Positions 15,957-23,795 of a stretch of 64,000 nucleotides of DNA are shown piece by piece; within the stretch, counting starts at the first letter, position 1; every line of letters begins with the position of its first letter. This DNA is from Leucothrix arctica (GTDB taxonomy: Bacteria; Pseudomonadota; Gammaproteobacteria; Thiotrichales; Thiotrichaceae). The notes under the pieces were generated by a model. That model ran no database searches, was not told the origin of the DNA, and saw nothing but the letters and a program-made list of their open reading frames with translations. The stretch is from assembly GCF_003172895.1 (NCBI RefSeq), contig NZ_QGKL01000042.1, positions 62,001-126,000 of the forward strand, in the 5' to 3' direction. Made by a program: the position numbers and the translations under genes.

Positions 15957-17164
15957 TGAAAAATACTGCCGCTACTAGAAGTAATCAATTAAGAATGATT
16001 TGGATTATTTTTCGTAAAGAAGTCATCGATAATTTTCGTGATAGACGAACCCTAAATACAATTCTCGGCGCAACGATTCTTGTCCCTTTATTATTATTCA
16101 GTTTTCTTTGGTTTGCAGAAAAAACCATAAAAGATGAAACAGATTCAATCAGTGCAGAAGCGATTCAACTGGCTGTCGTGGGGGCAGAACACGCGCCTAA
16201 CTTAATGAACTGGCTCGAACAAAGTAATTTTGCCATCAACGACGCACCAAAGGACTATGAGCAAGCCGTGCGTGATGGTGAAGAACGGATGATCTTAAAA
16301 ATCACCGAAGATTACCCCAAGCGCTTTGCCACGGGAGAAACAGCACCGTTACTCTTGATACATGACAGCTCTATCGTTGGCTTAGAAAAAATTGGATATC
16401 AAAGCTTACAACGAGCCATTTATACCTATGGCAATAGAATAAGCTCCTTACGCCTGCAAGCCCGAGGCGTCAGCCCCAAAGTCATCCACAGCATACAACT
16501 CAACGTCTCTGATGTAGCCCCATCGGAGCTACGAAATACGCAAGTGCTAACAATGATGCCGTACCTCATTATTATTTTTATCATGCTCGGTGGCATGTAC
16601 TTAGCAATTGATACCACCGCAGGTGAGCGTGAAAATGGTTCTTTAGAAACACTACTCATTCAACCCGCAAGTCGTAAATCGATAGTCTTAGCAAAGCTAT
16701 TAGCGACGATGTTGTTTTCAGCATTAACCCTATTTTTCGTGCTCTTAAGCTTGGCTTTTTCATTCAAGTTTTTGCCGATTGAGTCGTTTGAGATCACGCT
16801 AAGCGCAACAAAAATTGCCGTGATTTTGATGATAAATCTGCCTTTTGTTTTCTTAGGCTGTTCGCTCATGGTGTTCTTAGCATCCTTCACCAAAAGCTAC
16901 AAAGAAGCACAGTCGTATCTAAGCCTTATGGCAATTGTCCCGAGTATGCCCTTAATATTATTAAGCTTCCTGTCACCAGAACCCTCGTTATCAAACATGT
17001 GGATACCCAGCTTAAGCCAAGGTTTGATTGTTATTGAAACGCTCAAAGGTGAGCATATCGACTTAGCGCTGATACTTCTATCAATGGTAAGTAGCGCTTT
17101 GGTAGCACTGTTATTCGTGTTTATGACGATTAAGCTTTACGAGCGTGAGCGTATCTTGGGGTGA
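15956..17164 (+). CDS. ABC transporter permease (NatB-like, ABC-2 family)
   Basis: A membrane subunit of about 402 residues. It has the NatB layout: one N-terminal helix (T-I-L-G-A-T-I-L-V-P-L-L-L-F-S-F-L-W-F), a large extracytoplasmic domain of about 130 residues, then around six helices beginning M-M-P-Y-L-I-I-I-F-I-M-L-G-G-M-Y. The conserved E-R-E-N-G-S-L-E-T-L-L cytoplasmic segment is typical of ABC-2 exporters. The ATG at 15956 overlaps the ATPase stop; the GTG three bases earlier is a less likely start. It forms an exporter with the preceding ATPase, in an operon with a secreted peptidase-like hydrolase. Confidence 0.88.
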   Translation: MKNTAATRSNQLRMIWIIFRKEVIDNFRDRRTLNTILGATILVPLLLFSFLWFAEKTIKDETDSISAEAIQLAVVGAEHAPNLMNWLEQSNFAINDAPKDYEQAVRDGEERMILKITEDYPKRFATGETAPLLLIHDSSIVGLEKIGYQSLQRAIYTYGNRISSLRLQARGVSPKVIHSIQLNVSDVAPSELRNTQVLTMMPYLIIIFIMLGGMYLAIDTTAGERENGSLETLLIQPASRKSIVLAKLLATMLFSALTLFFVLLSLAFSFKFLPIESFEITLSATKIAVILMINLPFVFLGCSLMVFLASFTKSYKEAQSYLSLMAIVPSMPLILLSFLSPEPSLSNMWIPSLSQGLIVIETLKGEHIDLALILLSMVSSALVALLFVFMTIKLYERERILG

Positions 17165-17258
17165 AATGGTTAAAAATACAGAAATTGTTGAGTACTTGAA
17201 AATATGGTATTGCTATAGGTAATGATTATTTTAATAAGTAATACTTGAGAGGCTCGCA

Positions 17259-17492
17259 ATGAATGCACTCATATCAACCATGACACAAAAAGGCCAAGTA
17301 ACTATTCCTAAGCATGTGCGGGATAGACTGAACCTTGTGACTGGCGACAAGGTAGAGTTTATTGTAAATGATCGGAATGAAGTCGTGATCAAACCCATTA
17401 CTAGAAAGGCGATGGAAGTTGCTGGCTTGTTAAGTAAATACAAAAAAGCGCAACCTGTGTCTGTTGAAGAAATGAATCAGATTGTTGTTTAG
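17259..17492 (+). CDS. AbrB/MazE/SpoVT-type antitoxin-like DNA-binding protein, without a toxin gene
   Basis: A 77-residue protein with a swapped-hairpin AbrB domain: S-T-M-T-Q-K-G-Q-V-T-I-P-K-H-V-R-D-R-L-N-L, then G-D-K-V-E-F-I-V-N and V-V-I-K-P. The C-terminal tail, S-V-E-E-M-N-Q-I-V-V, ends where related VapB-type antitoxins continue for several more residues. No PIN-domain or other toxin gene follows; the next gene is an unrelated membrane protein 56 bases on. The ATG at 17259 follows GAGAGG. It may be a surviving antitoxin after loss of its toxin, or a free-standing regulator. Confidence 0.8.
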   Translation: MNALISTMTQKGQVTIPKHVRDRLNLVTGDKVEFIVNDRNEVVIKPITRKAMEVAGLLSKYKKAQPVSVEEMNQIVV

Positions 17493-17548
17493 TCGCCTCC
17501 TAAGTAAGATGTTCTTCAGGTAAGTTTTGTTAGAAGAGGTGTGACTAA

Positions 17549-17962
17549 ATGAATCAGAGAGAGTTACCAACCAGTGTGAATGTAACTTCATGGACATTTA
17601 TGATTTTAGGTGGGTTGGCTATTTTGAGTGGGATTTTTCATTCATATGTAGCTCTATATTATGAACAGGTCGATGGCATTTTTGATGTTTACCCAGGAAT
17701 ACTACAGGTCATTATTGCTCTTGGTGTGGCTATACTAGGGTATAAACTTAGGTGTGGCGGTAAACAAACACCAAAACTTGTAATCACTATATGTATCTTA
17801 CTAGCATTGGTTTTCATAGTCTTTGGTGTCGTACAAAGCGTGGAGTGGGGTACTAGCATGCCACTTGTAAGTACGGTACTTTATTTAATACCGTTGGCTT
17901 GTATTGGAAAAGCTTTCATGAGTGAAAAGGTAAATGCTTATTATACCAAAGGAGCTGCTTAG
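17549..17962 (+). CDS. Small membrane protein, hypothetical
   Basis: A 137-residue protein with four hydrophobic segments: W-T-F-M-I-L-G-G-L-A-I-L-S-G-I-F, I-L-Q-V-I-I-A-L-G-V-A-I-L-G, L-V-I-T-I-C-I-L-L-A-L-V-F-I-V-F-G-V-V and L-V-S-T-V-L-Y-L-I-P-L-A-C-I. The loop after the first helix contains H-S-Y-V-A-L-Y-Y-E-Q-V-D. The ATG at 17549 follows GAAGAGGTG. No family is recognised and the neighbours give no hint. Confidence 0.62.
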   Translation: MNQRELPTSVNVTSWTFMILGGLAILSGIFHSYVALYYEQVDGIFDVYPGILQVIIALGVAILGYKLRCGGKQTPKLVITICILLALVFIVFGVVQSVEWGTSMPLVSTVLYLIPLACIGKAFMSEKVNAYYTKGAA

Positions 17963-18153
17963 CTTTCTCTCATGTCACTCCCACAATACCAGCCTCTAGG
18001 ACTATATATATCCTATTCTGATTTATATATAGACTATATCGAAGTTGAGTTTAGATATATTATACATGTTGTATGATATCTTCTCGGCGAGTGATGTTAG
18101 TACGCCCAATCGAACTTATTGAATGTTAATACTAAAAACTAAGTGAATAGCTT

Positions 18154-19467
18154 ATGCCAGAACAATCAAATGCCGAACTGATAAATAAAAGTGTGAAGAA
18201 ATGGAATTCTTGGTTTGAAAATAGGTTCAAACCTGATAGCTATTTTGATTTAAGTAACGCTGAAATTATAAAAAAAGACTTACAGGGAATTATGCTATCT
18301 GGTGTTAGTCTAAAAGGTGCTGATCTGAGCAAGTCTAATATGTCAGGAGTTTATTTAGGGAATACGCTTCTGGAGGGGGCTAATCTAGAAGAATGTGTAC
18401 TATCGTCATCAAACTTTTGTAGTGGCGATCTTGTTAAGGTGAATTTTACATCAACAGTAGCTAATTCAGTAAACTTTTGTGGAGTAACACTCACAGATAT
18501 TAACTTTAGAGAGTCAAATTTAACTGAATCTCAGTTCAATGGAACTGAAATTAAGAAAGGATATTTTCCATCTGCTACGATGGAAAAAGCTGAATTTAAT
18601 GGGGCAACTTTAGTTGAGTGTAATTATTACAAAGCTGACCTTGAGAACTCTGAATTTAATGGAGCATTAGTTAATAGCTGTGATTTTTCAAATGCAAATT
18701 TAGCAAACTCAAAACTTAATGGTTCATTGATTGATAATTGTAATTTTACATCTGCAAATTTAAAGAATTCTTATTTTATTGAAGCAGACTTGAAAAATAT
18801 AAAGCTGATTAACGCAGATATGTCTGGTTGTAATCTTTGTGGAGCTAAGCTTAATCATATTGATCTTAAGGGTGTAAATTTAGAAAATTCAGATTTAACA
18901 AATACAGAGCTGGAGCATGCTGATTTAAGATTTACAAAGAACTATCTTTTGAATTCTACTTATATTCGTAACACAAGGTTTGCGGTAAATGCACGCGACC
19001 CTTGGTCAGTACTAAGAAAGACATATACAGGGCCAGCAATGTTAATAACATTGTTAGCACTCGCTCTAGCAACTCTACCTTATACGATGAAAGCTATTTA
19101 TTGGGCCGCAATTAATGTTTATCAAAATCATATTGGAATTAATTTAACATGTGAATCTTATCAGTGTTACTCGATAATTGAATTACTTTTAGGTTTTGAT
19201 AAGGAGTGGTTTCATCAAATTATCATTTTTGTACTTTTGTTTTATAATACTTTTCGTGGTTTTTTAACTTATATAATTAGCCTTATGCGAGAAGAAGAAG
19301 AGAGGTCTGGTTATTCACCTCAATGGAGTGGAACTTACTTCTGGCAGGGTTACAAGCCTCTATATCATGCCCATAAAATATTAAATATTGTTAAAATTAT
19401 AGCAATATCCGTATTTTTGTATAATTTATACTACTGGGCAACAAAGCTTGTCTTTGTATCTAGTTGA
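18154..19467 (+). CDS. Pentapeptide-repeat protein with C-terminal membrane domain
   Basis: A 437-residue protein. Residues from about 40 to 275 are tandem pentapeptide repeats of the A(D/N)LxX kind (for example G-A-D-L-S, S-N-M-S-G, A-N-L-E-E, A-D-L-E-N), predicted to form a right-handed quadrilateral beta-helix of some 45 coils. The C-terminal third holds three or four membrane segments: A-M-L-I-T-L-L-A-L-A-L-A-T-L-P, Q-I-I-I-F-V-L-L-F-Y, G-F-L-T-Y-I-I-S and I-V-K-I-I-A-I-S-V-F-L-Y. The DNA is markedly more AT-rich than the flanking genes, suggesting transfer. Pentapeptide proteins can mimic DNA or mediate protein contacts; the role here is unknown. Confidence 0.82.
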   Translation: MPEQSNAELINKSVKKWNSWFENRFKPDSYFDLSNAEIIKKDLQGIMLSGVSLKGADLSKSNMSGVYLGNTLLEGANLEECVLSSSNFCSGDLVKVNFTSTVANSVNFCGVTLTDINFRESNLTESQFNGTEIKKGYFPSATMEKAEFNGATLVECNYYKADLENSEFNGALVNSCDFSNANLANSKLNGSLIDNCNFTSANLKNSYFIEADLKNIKLINADMSGCNLCGAKLNHIDLKGVNLENSDLTNTELEHADLRFTKNYLLNSTYIRNTRFAVNARDPWSVLRKTYTGPAMLITLLALALATLPYTMKAIYWAAINVYQNHIGINLTCESYQCYSIIELLLGFDKEWFHQIIIFVLLFYNTFRGFLTYIISLMREEEERSGYSPQWSGTYFWQGYKPLYHAHKILNIVKIIAISVFLYNLYYWATKLVFVSS

Positions 19468-19488
19468 ATATGTTGATACTAGATACAA
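19454..19488 (+). terminator. Stem-loop at the end of the pentapeptide-repeat gene
   Basis: TTGTATCTAG (19454-19463) and CTAGATACAA (19479-19488) make a perfect ten-base stem with a 15-base loop. The gene's TGA stop (19465-19467) lies in the loop. No T-run follows on the plus strand, so it is a plausible but not classic terminator. Confidence 0.45.
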
Positions 19489-19516
19489 CAAAAAAAGGCC
19501 GACAAAAAGCCGGCCT
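19489..19516 (-). terminator. Intrinsic terminator behind the purH remnant
   Basis: On the minus strand AGGCCG pairs with CGGCCT (plus positions 19511-19516 and 19496-19501) around a short loop and is followed by seven T residues. This is a textbook intrinsic terminator. It follows the purH tail by about 26 bases, so it was probably carried along with that fragment. Confidence 0.75.
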
Positions 19517-19542
19517 CCCAATCATTCTAACCAAGCCTAAAC

Positions 19543-19749
19543 TTAGTGTCTAAAGTGACGCATCCCAGCAAACACCATCGCCATGCCAGCCTTATCCGCT
19601 AATTCAATACTGTCAGCAAACGGGAAGAACGCATCAGATGACTTCATAGAGCCGAGTACAACCAAGCCAGCGTGTTCTGCTTTAATACCTGCGATACGCG
19701 CAGAGTTAATGCGGCTCATCTGGCCAGCGCCAACACCGATAGTACACGC
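19543..19749 (-). pseudogene. purH: C-terminal remnant of purH (AICAR transformylase/IMP cyclohydrolase)
   Basis: The minus strand reads [24 protein letters not shown], in pieces matching the very conserved PurH C-terminal active-site region. It continues through [12 protein letters not shown] and ends with [13 protein letters not shown] and a stop, the invariant PurH tail. The segment expected between, containing the Q-P-G-G-S-x-R-D stretch, is missing, so there is an internal in-frame deletion of about 25 residues. A TAA directly precedes the fragment. About 450 N-terminal residues are absent. A functional purH must lie elsewhere if purines are made. Confidence 0.8.
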
Positions 19750-19762
19750 TTAGTGACTACCC

Positions 19763-20002
19763 TTATTTCATATACTTAGGAAACTTAGGCAAATCGGTAT
19801 TATCTTTGCTTTCATGCTGGATAATGAGCTTTCTATTTGTGTTTTTGATCAGGCAGTTTAAGCGGTCTGAAGCCGCTAATCTATCCGCTCGATCAAAGTT
19901 AAATGTAGGCACGCCGTTGTTAGTGTGGTTTTCAGTGAAGTGCTACTGATCACCCGATAGGAATACCTTACCTGTTTCAGGCTCAGCGCTGTAGTGGTTG
20001 TG
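19763..20002 (-). pseudogene. C-terminal remnant of an MBL-fold hydrolase (AHL-lactonase-like)
   Basis: Read on the minus strand: H-Y-S-A-E-P-E-T-G-K-V-F-L-S-G-D-Q, an internal TAG, then H-F-T-E-N-H-T-N-N-G-V-P-T-F-N-F-D-R-A, R-L-A-A-S-D-R-L and K-L-I-I-Q-H-E-S, ending P-K-F-P-K-Y-M-K. This is the C-terminal third of N-acyl-homoserine-lactonase-type metallo-beta-lactamase-fold enzymes, including the late Asp and His that bind zinc. The H-x-H-x-D-H half is gone, and there is at least one stop inside. It abuts the DUF1330 gene without a gap. Confidence 0.7.
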
Positions 20003-20281
20003 TTAGCCAACTAAGAGAAATTGGCTGTCCATCGCTTCATCACGTAAGGGTATGATTGCTTGATATTCAGGCGACTTATACCACTTGGTTGCTGTTTCTT
20101 TGTCTGCAAATTGTATAACGGCAGCCATTGTGTAATCTGAGTCACCGCTCATGTTATTTGACTGACCTTTAGCAATAAATTCTCCACCATAGTTAGCAAT
20201 CGTGACTGCTGCGGCGGCGCCGTATTGTGCTAATTTTTCTTGGTCTAATAAATTGAAATTAGCGATAATTAAACTGCTCAT
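20003..20281 (-). CDS. DUF1330 domain protein
   Basis: A 92-residue protein covering one DUF1330 (dimeric alpha/beta barrel, EthD/ABM-like) domain. Recognisable features are the I-A-N-F start strand, Y-G-G-E-F-I-A-K-G and the closing W-Y-K-S-P-E-Y-Q-A-I-I-P-L-R. No enzyme activity is established for the family. It is divergent from a LysR gene across 158 bases that contain a LysR-type palindrome, so that regulator probably controlled it. Its stop lies directly against an MBL-fold remnant, which may once have been its operon partner. Confidence 0.85.
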   Translation of the reverse strand: MSSLIIANFNLLDQEKLAQYGAAAAVTIANYGGEFIAKGQSNNMSGDSDYTMAAVIQFADKETATKWYKSPEYQAIIPLRDEAMDSQFLLVG

Positions 20282-20369
20282 TGTCTTTCCTTTATTGGGT
20301 GTTTGATTAATGTTGTACGTAGGTTAACAATAATAATATTATTGAACAATATCGATAAAATTAACTTAC

Positions 20370-20387
20370 TGTTCCATTTTATGAACA
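20370..20387. promoter_or_regulatory. Candidate LysR-type operator
   Basis: TGTTC (20370-20374), eight bases, then GAACA (20383-20387) form an interrupted palindrome of the T-N11-A kind used by LysR regulators. It lies in the divergent promoter region between the DUF1330 gene and the LysR gene. A TTGAACAAT about 25 bases to the left may be a partial second site. The AT-rich palindrome AATAATATTATT (20333-20344) is also here. Confidence 0.4.
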
Positions 20388-20439
20388 ATGGAGTGATGGC
20401 AATTAAGACGAGTTAAAACGACAATTGATTAAGGATTAC

Positions 20440-21341
20440 ATGACCAAAATTAAGCTACTTCCCTCGTTAATCACTTTCTCTGAGGTTGCGTTACAAGGCT
20501 CATTTACTAAAGCAGCTAAGTTATTAGGCATGAGTAAATCCGCTGTTAGCCAACAAATAACCCGATTAGAGGCAGAGTTAGGCGTACAGTTGCTTAAGCG
20601 CAATACACGTGGACTATCAGTGACGACAGCAGGTGAGAAGTTACTAAAACGTTGTGAGTTATTAAAAGGTCAGGTTGATATGGCTTTTTTTGAGCTAGCG
20701 AAGAGCAGGCGAAGGGTGTGTTTTCAGTGATTTTTCCACATGCTTTAGAGGAAAAAATAATGATCCCTGCCTTGAGTCAGTTAAGTCGGGAGTATCCGGG
20801 CTTAACATTGAAGGTAACGGTCACACTCGAAAAGCAAGACTTGGTCAAAAACAAGCTCGATGTTGCTGTCTTTGGTGGAGAGCCAAAAGACAGTGATTAC
20901 CGCGCTTTGCCCATTGCTTCAACTTGTGAATATTTTTGTGCCAGTCCAGAATATATTCAAAAAAATAAGCACCCTAAAAATTTAGAAGCATTACAACAAC
21001 GGCCATGGATTGCGAACCAATGGCAATTAAATTCAATCAATATCTCAGAAGATAAGGCTCCAGAAAAGCAGATTAAAGTTAATCTTAATGAGTTTGCGAG
21101 AGTCAATTCTTTACCCAGTGCGGTAGCGATGACGTTACAGCACTTAGGAGTTTCGTTACTGCCCAATATCATTTGTCAGCCGTTAATAGAGCAGGGCAAG
21201 TTGGTTAGGGTGCTGCCGCAATACATAGGGCCACAATGGCCGTTCTATTTTATACACCCTTACAAGGGCGAAAAGCCTTTGCATGTCACGCGGTTCTATC
21301 AGCTAGTTCAACATTATTTTTCTGCTGTGTTAAGTCGCTAA
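20440..21341 (+). pseudogene. LysR family regulator, interrupted by a frameshift
   Basis: The N-terminal part (20440-20730) is a LysR helix-turn-helix: F-S-E-V-A-L-Q-G-S-F-T-K-A-A-K-L-L-G-M-S-K, then R-L-E-A-E-L-G-V-Q-L-L. The effector-binding domain continues in another frame to 21341 (G-V-F-S-V-I-F-P-H-A-L, later V-A-M-T-L-Q-H-L-G-V-S-L-L-P). Reading E-E-Q-A-K-G-V-F across the joint shows that a one-base loss near 20700 explains the break. Each half is otherwise well preserved, so the change is recent or a sequencing error. The ATG at 20440 has AAGGA five bases upstream. Confidence 0.78.
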
Positions 21342-21588
21342 CTCAAATAGCAAATGTAATATGGACGTTAACGCAATGCCTTGGTCAGCGCCTTAACTTC
21401 TAGTCTGTTCATCTTTGCTCCAACAGATAAGCACAGAAAATGCCCGAATAGTATTTACTGCGCATTATATGAAGCAACTTACTTTAACCTATACATTGTG
21501 TCGGATTCATAACGTTTAGCTGTTTTTAGTTGTTCACTCTAAAGCACGCTCGTATACTAAAAATAAATATAATAAAAAATATACAGTT

Positions 21589-23040
21589 ATGCGTACTCTA
21601 CTATTTAGCTTAATACTGGTCGGTTCTTACTCTTTTATTTCACCCGCGATGGCGTGGAAAACAGAAGCAGCGAACTTTACTACCCACAATACCTTTAACG
21701 ATAGCTCATGGCAGAGTATTGGTTTTAGACAGGCTTACACGACGACGCCAATTGTCGTTACCGTGCCGTCAACCAGTGGTGGTGACCCTTCAACCACAAG
21801 GGTTCGAAATGTCAGTACCAGCGGTTTTGAAGTAAGCCCAGTTGAGCCATTCGCTAGAGACGGTGTTCACCTTGCTATGGATAGTGCCTATGTTGCTATT
21901 GAGCCAGGTGTTCACTTGTTTCCTGATGGTACGGTGATCGAAGCTGGGTTTGTTAACACCAGTAAAACGCAACAAGCTAGTAATGTAAGCGGGGTGAACA
22001 GCTGGGAAAATGTAACACTTCAACATAACTTCGGCTCTCCACCAACGATAGTTGCTGCGATTCAAACAATGAACAATGAAACGGGAGAAAATGGCTCTCA
22101 AGCGCCGAGCGTTTCTTCTCTGCCATGGTTAACAATCGCCATCGATAATATTGCTGCCAATAGCTTTAGTGTTGCACTAGAGCGTTCTGAGTCAAGCCAA
22201 GGAAGTGTCACTCAGAATGAACAGATCGGCTACATTGCCATTGCACAAGGAGCGGGTGGTAGTTTTACGGATAGTCAAAATCAGAGCATTCAATTTCTAG
22301 GTGAAACGTCACTTACAAACATACGTGGTTGGAGTAATGGAGACACCACTCACACATTCGGAACACCATTTAGCAGCGCACCTGTCAGCGTGTTCTCAAA
22401 AAACACCCGCAATAATCCAGACGGTGGTTGGTTACGACGTAATGGCAGTACTTCAACTACGTCGATTAATTTACGAGTCGATGAAGAAACCGATAATGAC
22501 AGCGAACGAACTATCACCACCGCTGATGCAGAGGCGGCAGGTATATTGAGCTTCTCAAAAGGCTTTGACGTCAACTTCCCACCCAACTTTACGATGCAGA
22601 AAAGCTCATCTGTTATTTCAGACCCACTTAATGGCACGACAAACCCGAAAGCTATTCCCGGTGCCGTGATCGAATATACCTTGCTTGTCACCAATACTGG
22701 CTATGACTACACAGATAATGATCAGTTTGAAATATCAGATGCGTTGCCACCTGATACAGCACTGATGGTGACCGACATACCCAGTGGAATAGGGCCAATA
22801 GGTTTTGTGGATGGCTCAACCAGCAGTAATACAACTTGGTTGTTTTCTGGCTTATCCAGCTTGACCGATAGCATTGACTTCTCAACGGATGGAAGTGATT
22901 TCAGTTATGCGCCAACAGCAGGTGGAGAGGGTACAGACGCGGCAGTGACTCATATCACGTTAAAACCTAAAGGCTCTTTTGCAGCTGATCCACCGTCTAA
23001 CCCTAGCGCTATTTATACCTATCGGGTGATTATTCAGTAA
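21589..23040 (+). CDS. Secreted protein with H-type-lectin-like repeats and a DUF11-like C-terminus
   Basis: A 483-residue exported protein with a signal peptide ending A-M-A at about residue 22. Three regions resemble H-type lectin (discoidin C-terminal) beta-sandwiches: around W-Q-S-I-G-F-R-Q-A-Y-T-T-T-P-I-V-V, W-E-N-V-T-L-Q-H-N-F-G-S-P-P-T-I-V and S-N-G-D-T-T-H-T-F-G-T-P-F. The last 130 residues contain P-G-A-V-I-E-Y-T-L-L-V-T-N-T-G, typical of DUF11-like surface repeats. It may bind sugars outside the cell or be a surface protein. No sorting motif is seen at the C-terminus. It is monocistronic. Confidence 0.65.
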   Translation: MRTLLFSLILVGSYSFISPAMAWKTEAANFTTHNTFNDSSWQSIGFRQAYTTTPIVVTVPSTSGGDPSTTRVRNVSTSGFEVSPVEPFARDGVHLAMDSAYVAIEPGVHLFPDGTVIEAGFVNTSKTQQASNVSGVNSWENVTLQHNFGSPPTIVAAIQTMNNETGENGSQAPSVSSLPWLTIAIDNIAANSFSVALERSESSQGSVTQNEQIGYIAIAQGAGGSFTDSQNQSIQFLGETSLTNIRGWSNGDTTHTFGTPFSSAPVSVFSKNTRNNPDGGWLRRNGSTSTTSINLRVDEETDNDSERTITTADAEAAGILSFSKGFDVNFPPNFTMQKSSSVISDPLNGTTNPKAIPGAVIEYTLLVTNTGYDYTDNDQFEISDALPPDTALMVTDIPSGIGPIGFVDGSTSSNTTWLFSGLSSLTDSIDFSTDGSDFSYAPTAGGEGTDAAVTHITLKPKGSFAADPPSNPSAIYTYRVIIQ

Positions 23041-23114
23041 TTTTAAACCCAAAAATTTAGCAAATATAGAGTATGATTTGTCACCACTAAAAGGAGCACA
23101 CCGAAAGGATTACC

Positions 23115-23783
23115 GTGATTTCAAAACTGCCTAAATGGGTTGAATATGGTTCGTTTGTCCTTGCGCTAGTAGCGGGGTTTATAAACGCCATTGGTCTATT
23201 GGGTTTTCATCACCAATCCATTTCACATCTCTCAGGAACAGCAACGCTACTCGGCTCAGGCGCTATCAACGCTACCTTCTTTGACTCCCTTCATTTAGCT
23301 TTTATCCTGCTTAGTTTCTTATTAGGCGCTGCGATATCCGGTTACTTTTTAAATGGTGGAACGTTGAAGTTAGGTCGAAACTACAGTCGCCTCCTAACCC
23401 TAGAGTCACTGTTTATTTTCACTTCAATCTACTTCTTAACCGAAGCCTCATTACTAGGTCATTACCTAGCGTCAGCTGCCTGTGGATTACAAAATGCACT
23501 CGTCACCACCTACAGCGGTGCAGTCGTTAGAACGACTCATGTCACCGGTTTATTTACAGATCTCGGCATCATGTTGGGTTCTAAAATGAGAGGTGAGCAT
23601 TTTGATAAAAGAAAGGCACTTTTGTTTGTGATAATAATTGGTGGTTTTATTATTGGCGGAGGGTTTGGCGCGTATTTTTTCAGTTTTTTGAAGTTTAATG
23701 CCTTACTTATACCCGCATTCACGTGTTTACTGTTGTCGTTGATTTATTCGATTTACAGTAAGCTCAACTCCACTGAGCTGTAG
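23115..23783 (+). CDS. YoaK family membrane protein (DUF1275)
   Basis: A 222-residue inner-membrane protein with about six helices. The family traits are F-V-L-A-L-V-A-G-F-I-N-A-I-G-L-L-G-F near the N-terminus, then S-G-T-A-T, C-G-L-Q-N-A-L-V-T-T-Y-S-G-A-V-V-R-T-T-H-V-T-G and T-D-L-G-I-M-L-G. DUF1275/YoaK proteins are of unknown function and are suspected transporters. The start at 23115 is a GTG, preceded by AAAGGAT. It ends only 12 bases from the convergent glycosidase-like gene. Confidence 0.85.
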   Translation: MISKLPKWVEYGSFVLALVAGFINAIGLLGFHHQSISHLSGTATLLGSGAINATFFDSLHLAFILLSFLLGAAISGYFLNGGTLKLGRNYSRLLTLESLFIFTSIYFLTEASLLGHYLASAACGLQNALVTTYSGAVVRTTHVTGLFTDLGIMLGSKMRGEHFDKRKALLFVIIIGGFIIGGGFGAYFFSFLKFNALLIPAFTCLLLSLIYSIYSKLNSTEL

Positions 23784-23795
23784 AGTAAAACATAA

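Noticed and set aside
17259-17962. Toxin-antitoxin pair formed by the AbrB gene and the following membrane protein
   Set aside because: The second protein is four-helix and 137 residues with 56 bases between, unlike PIN or MazF toxins; no evidence of pairing.
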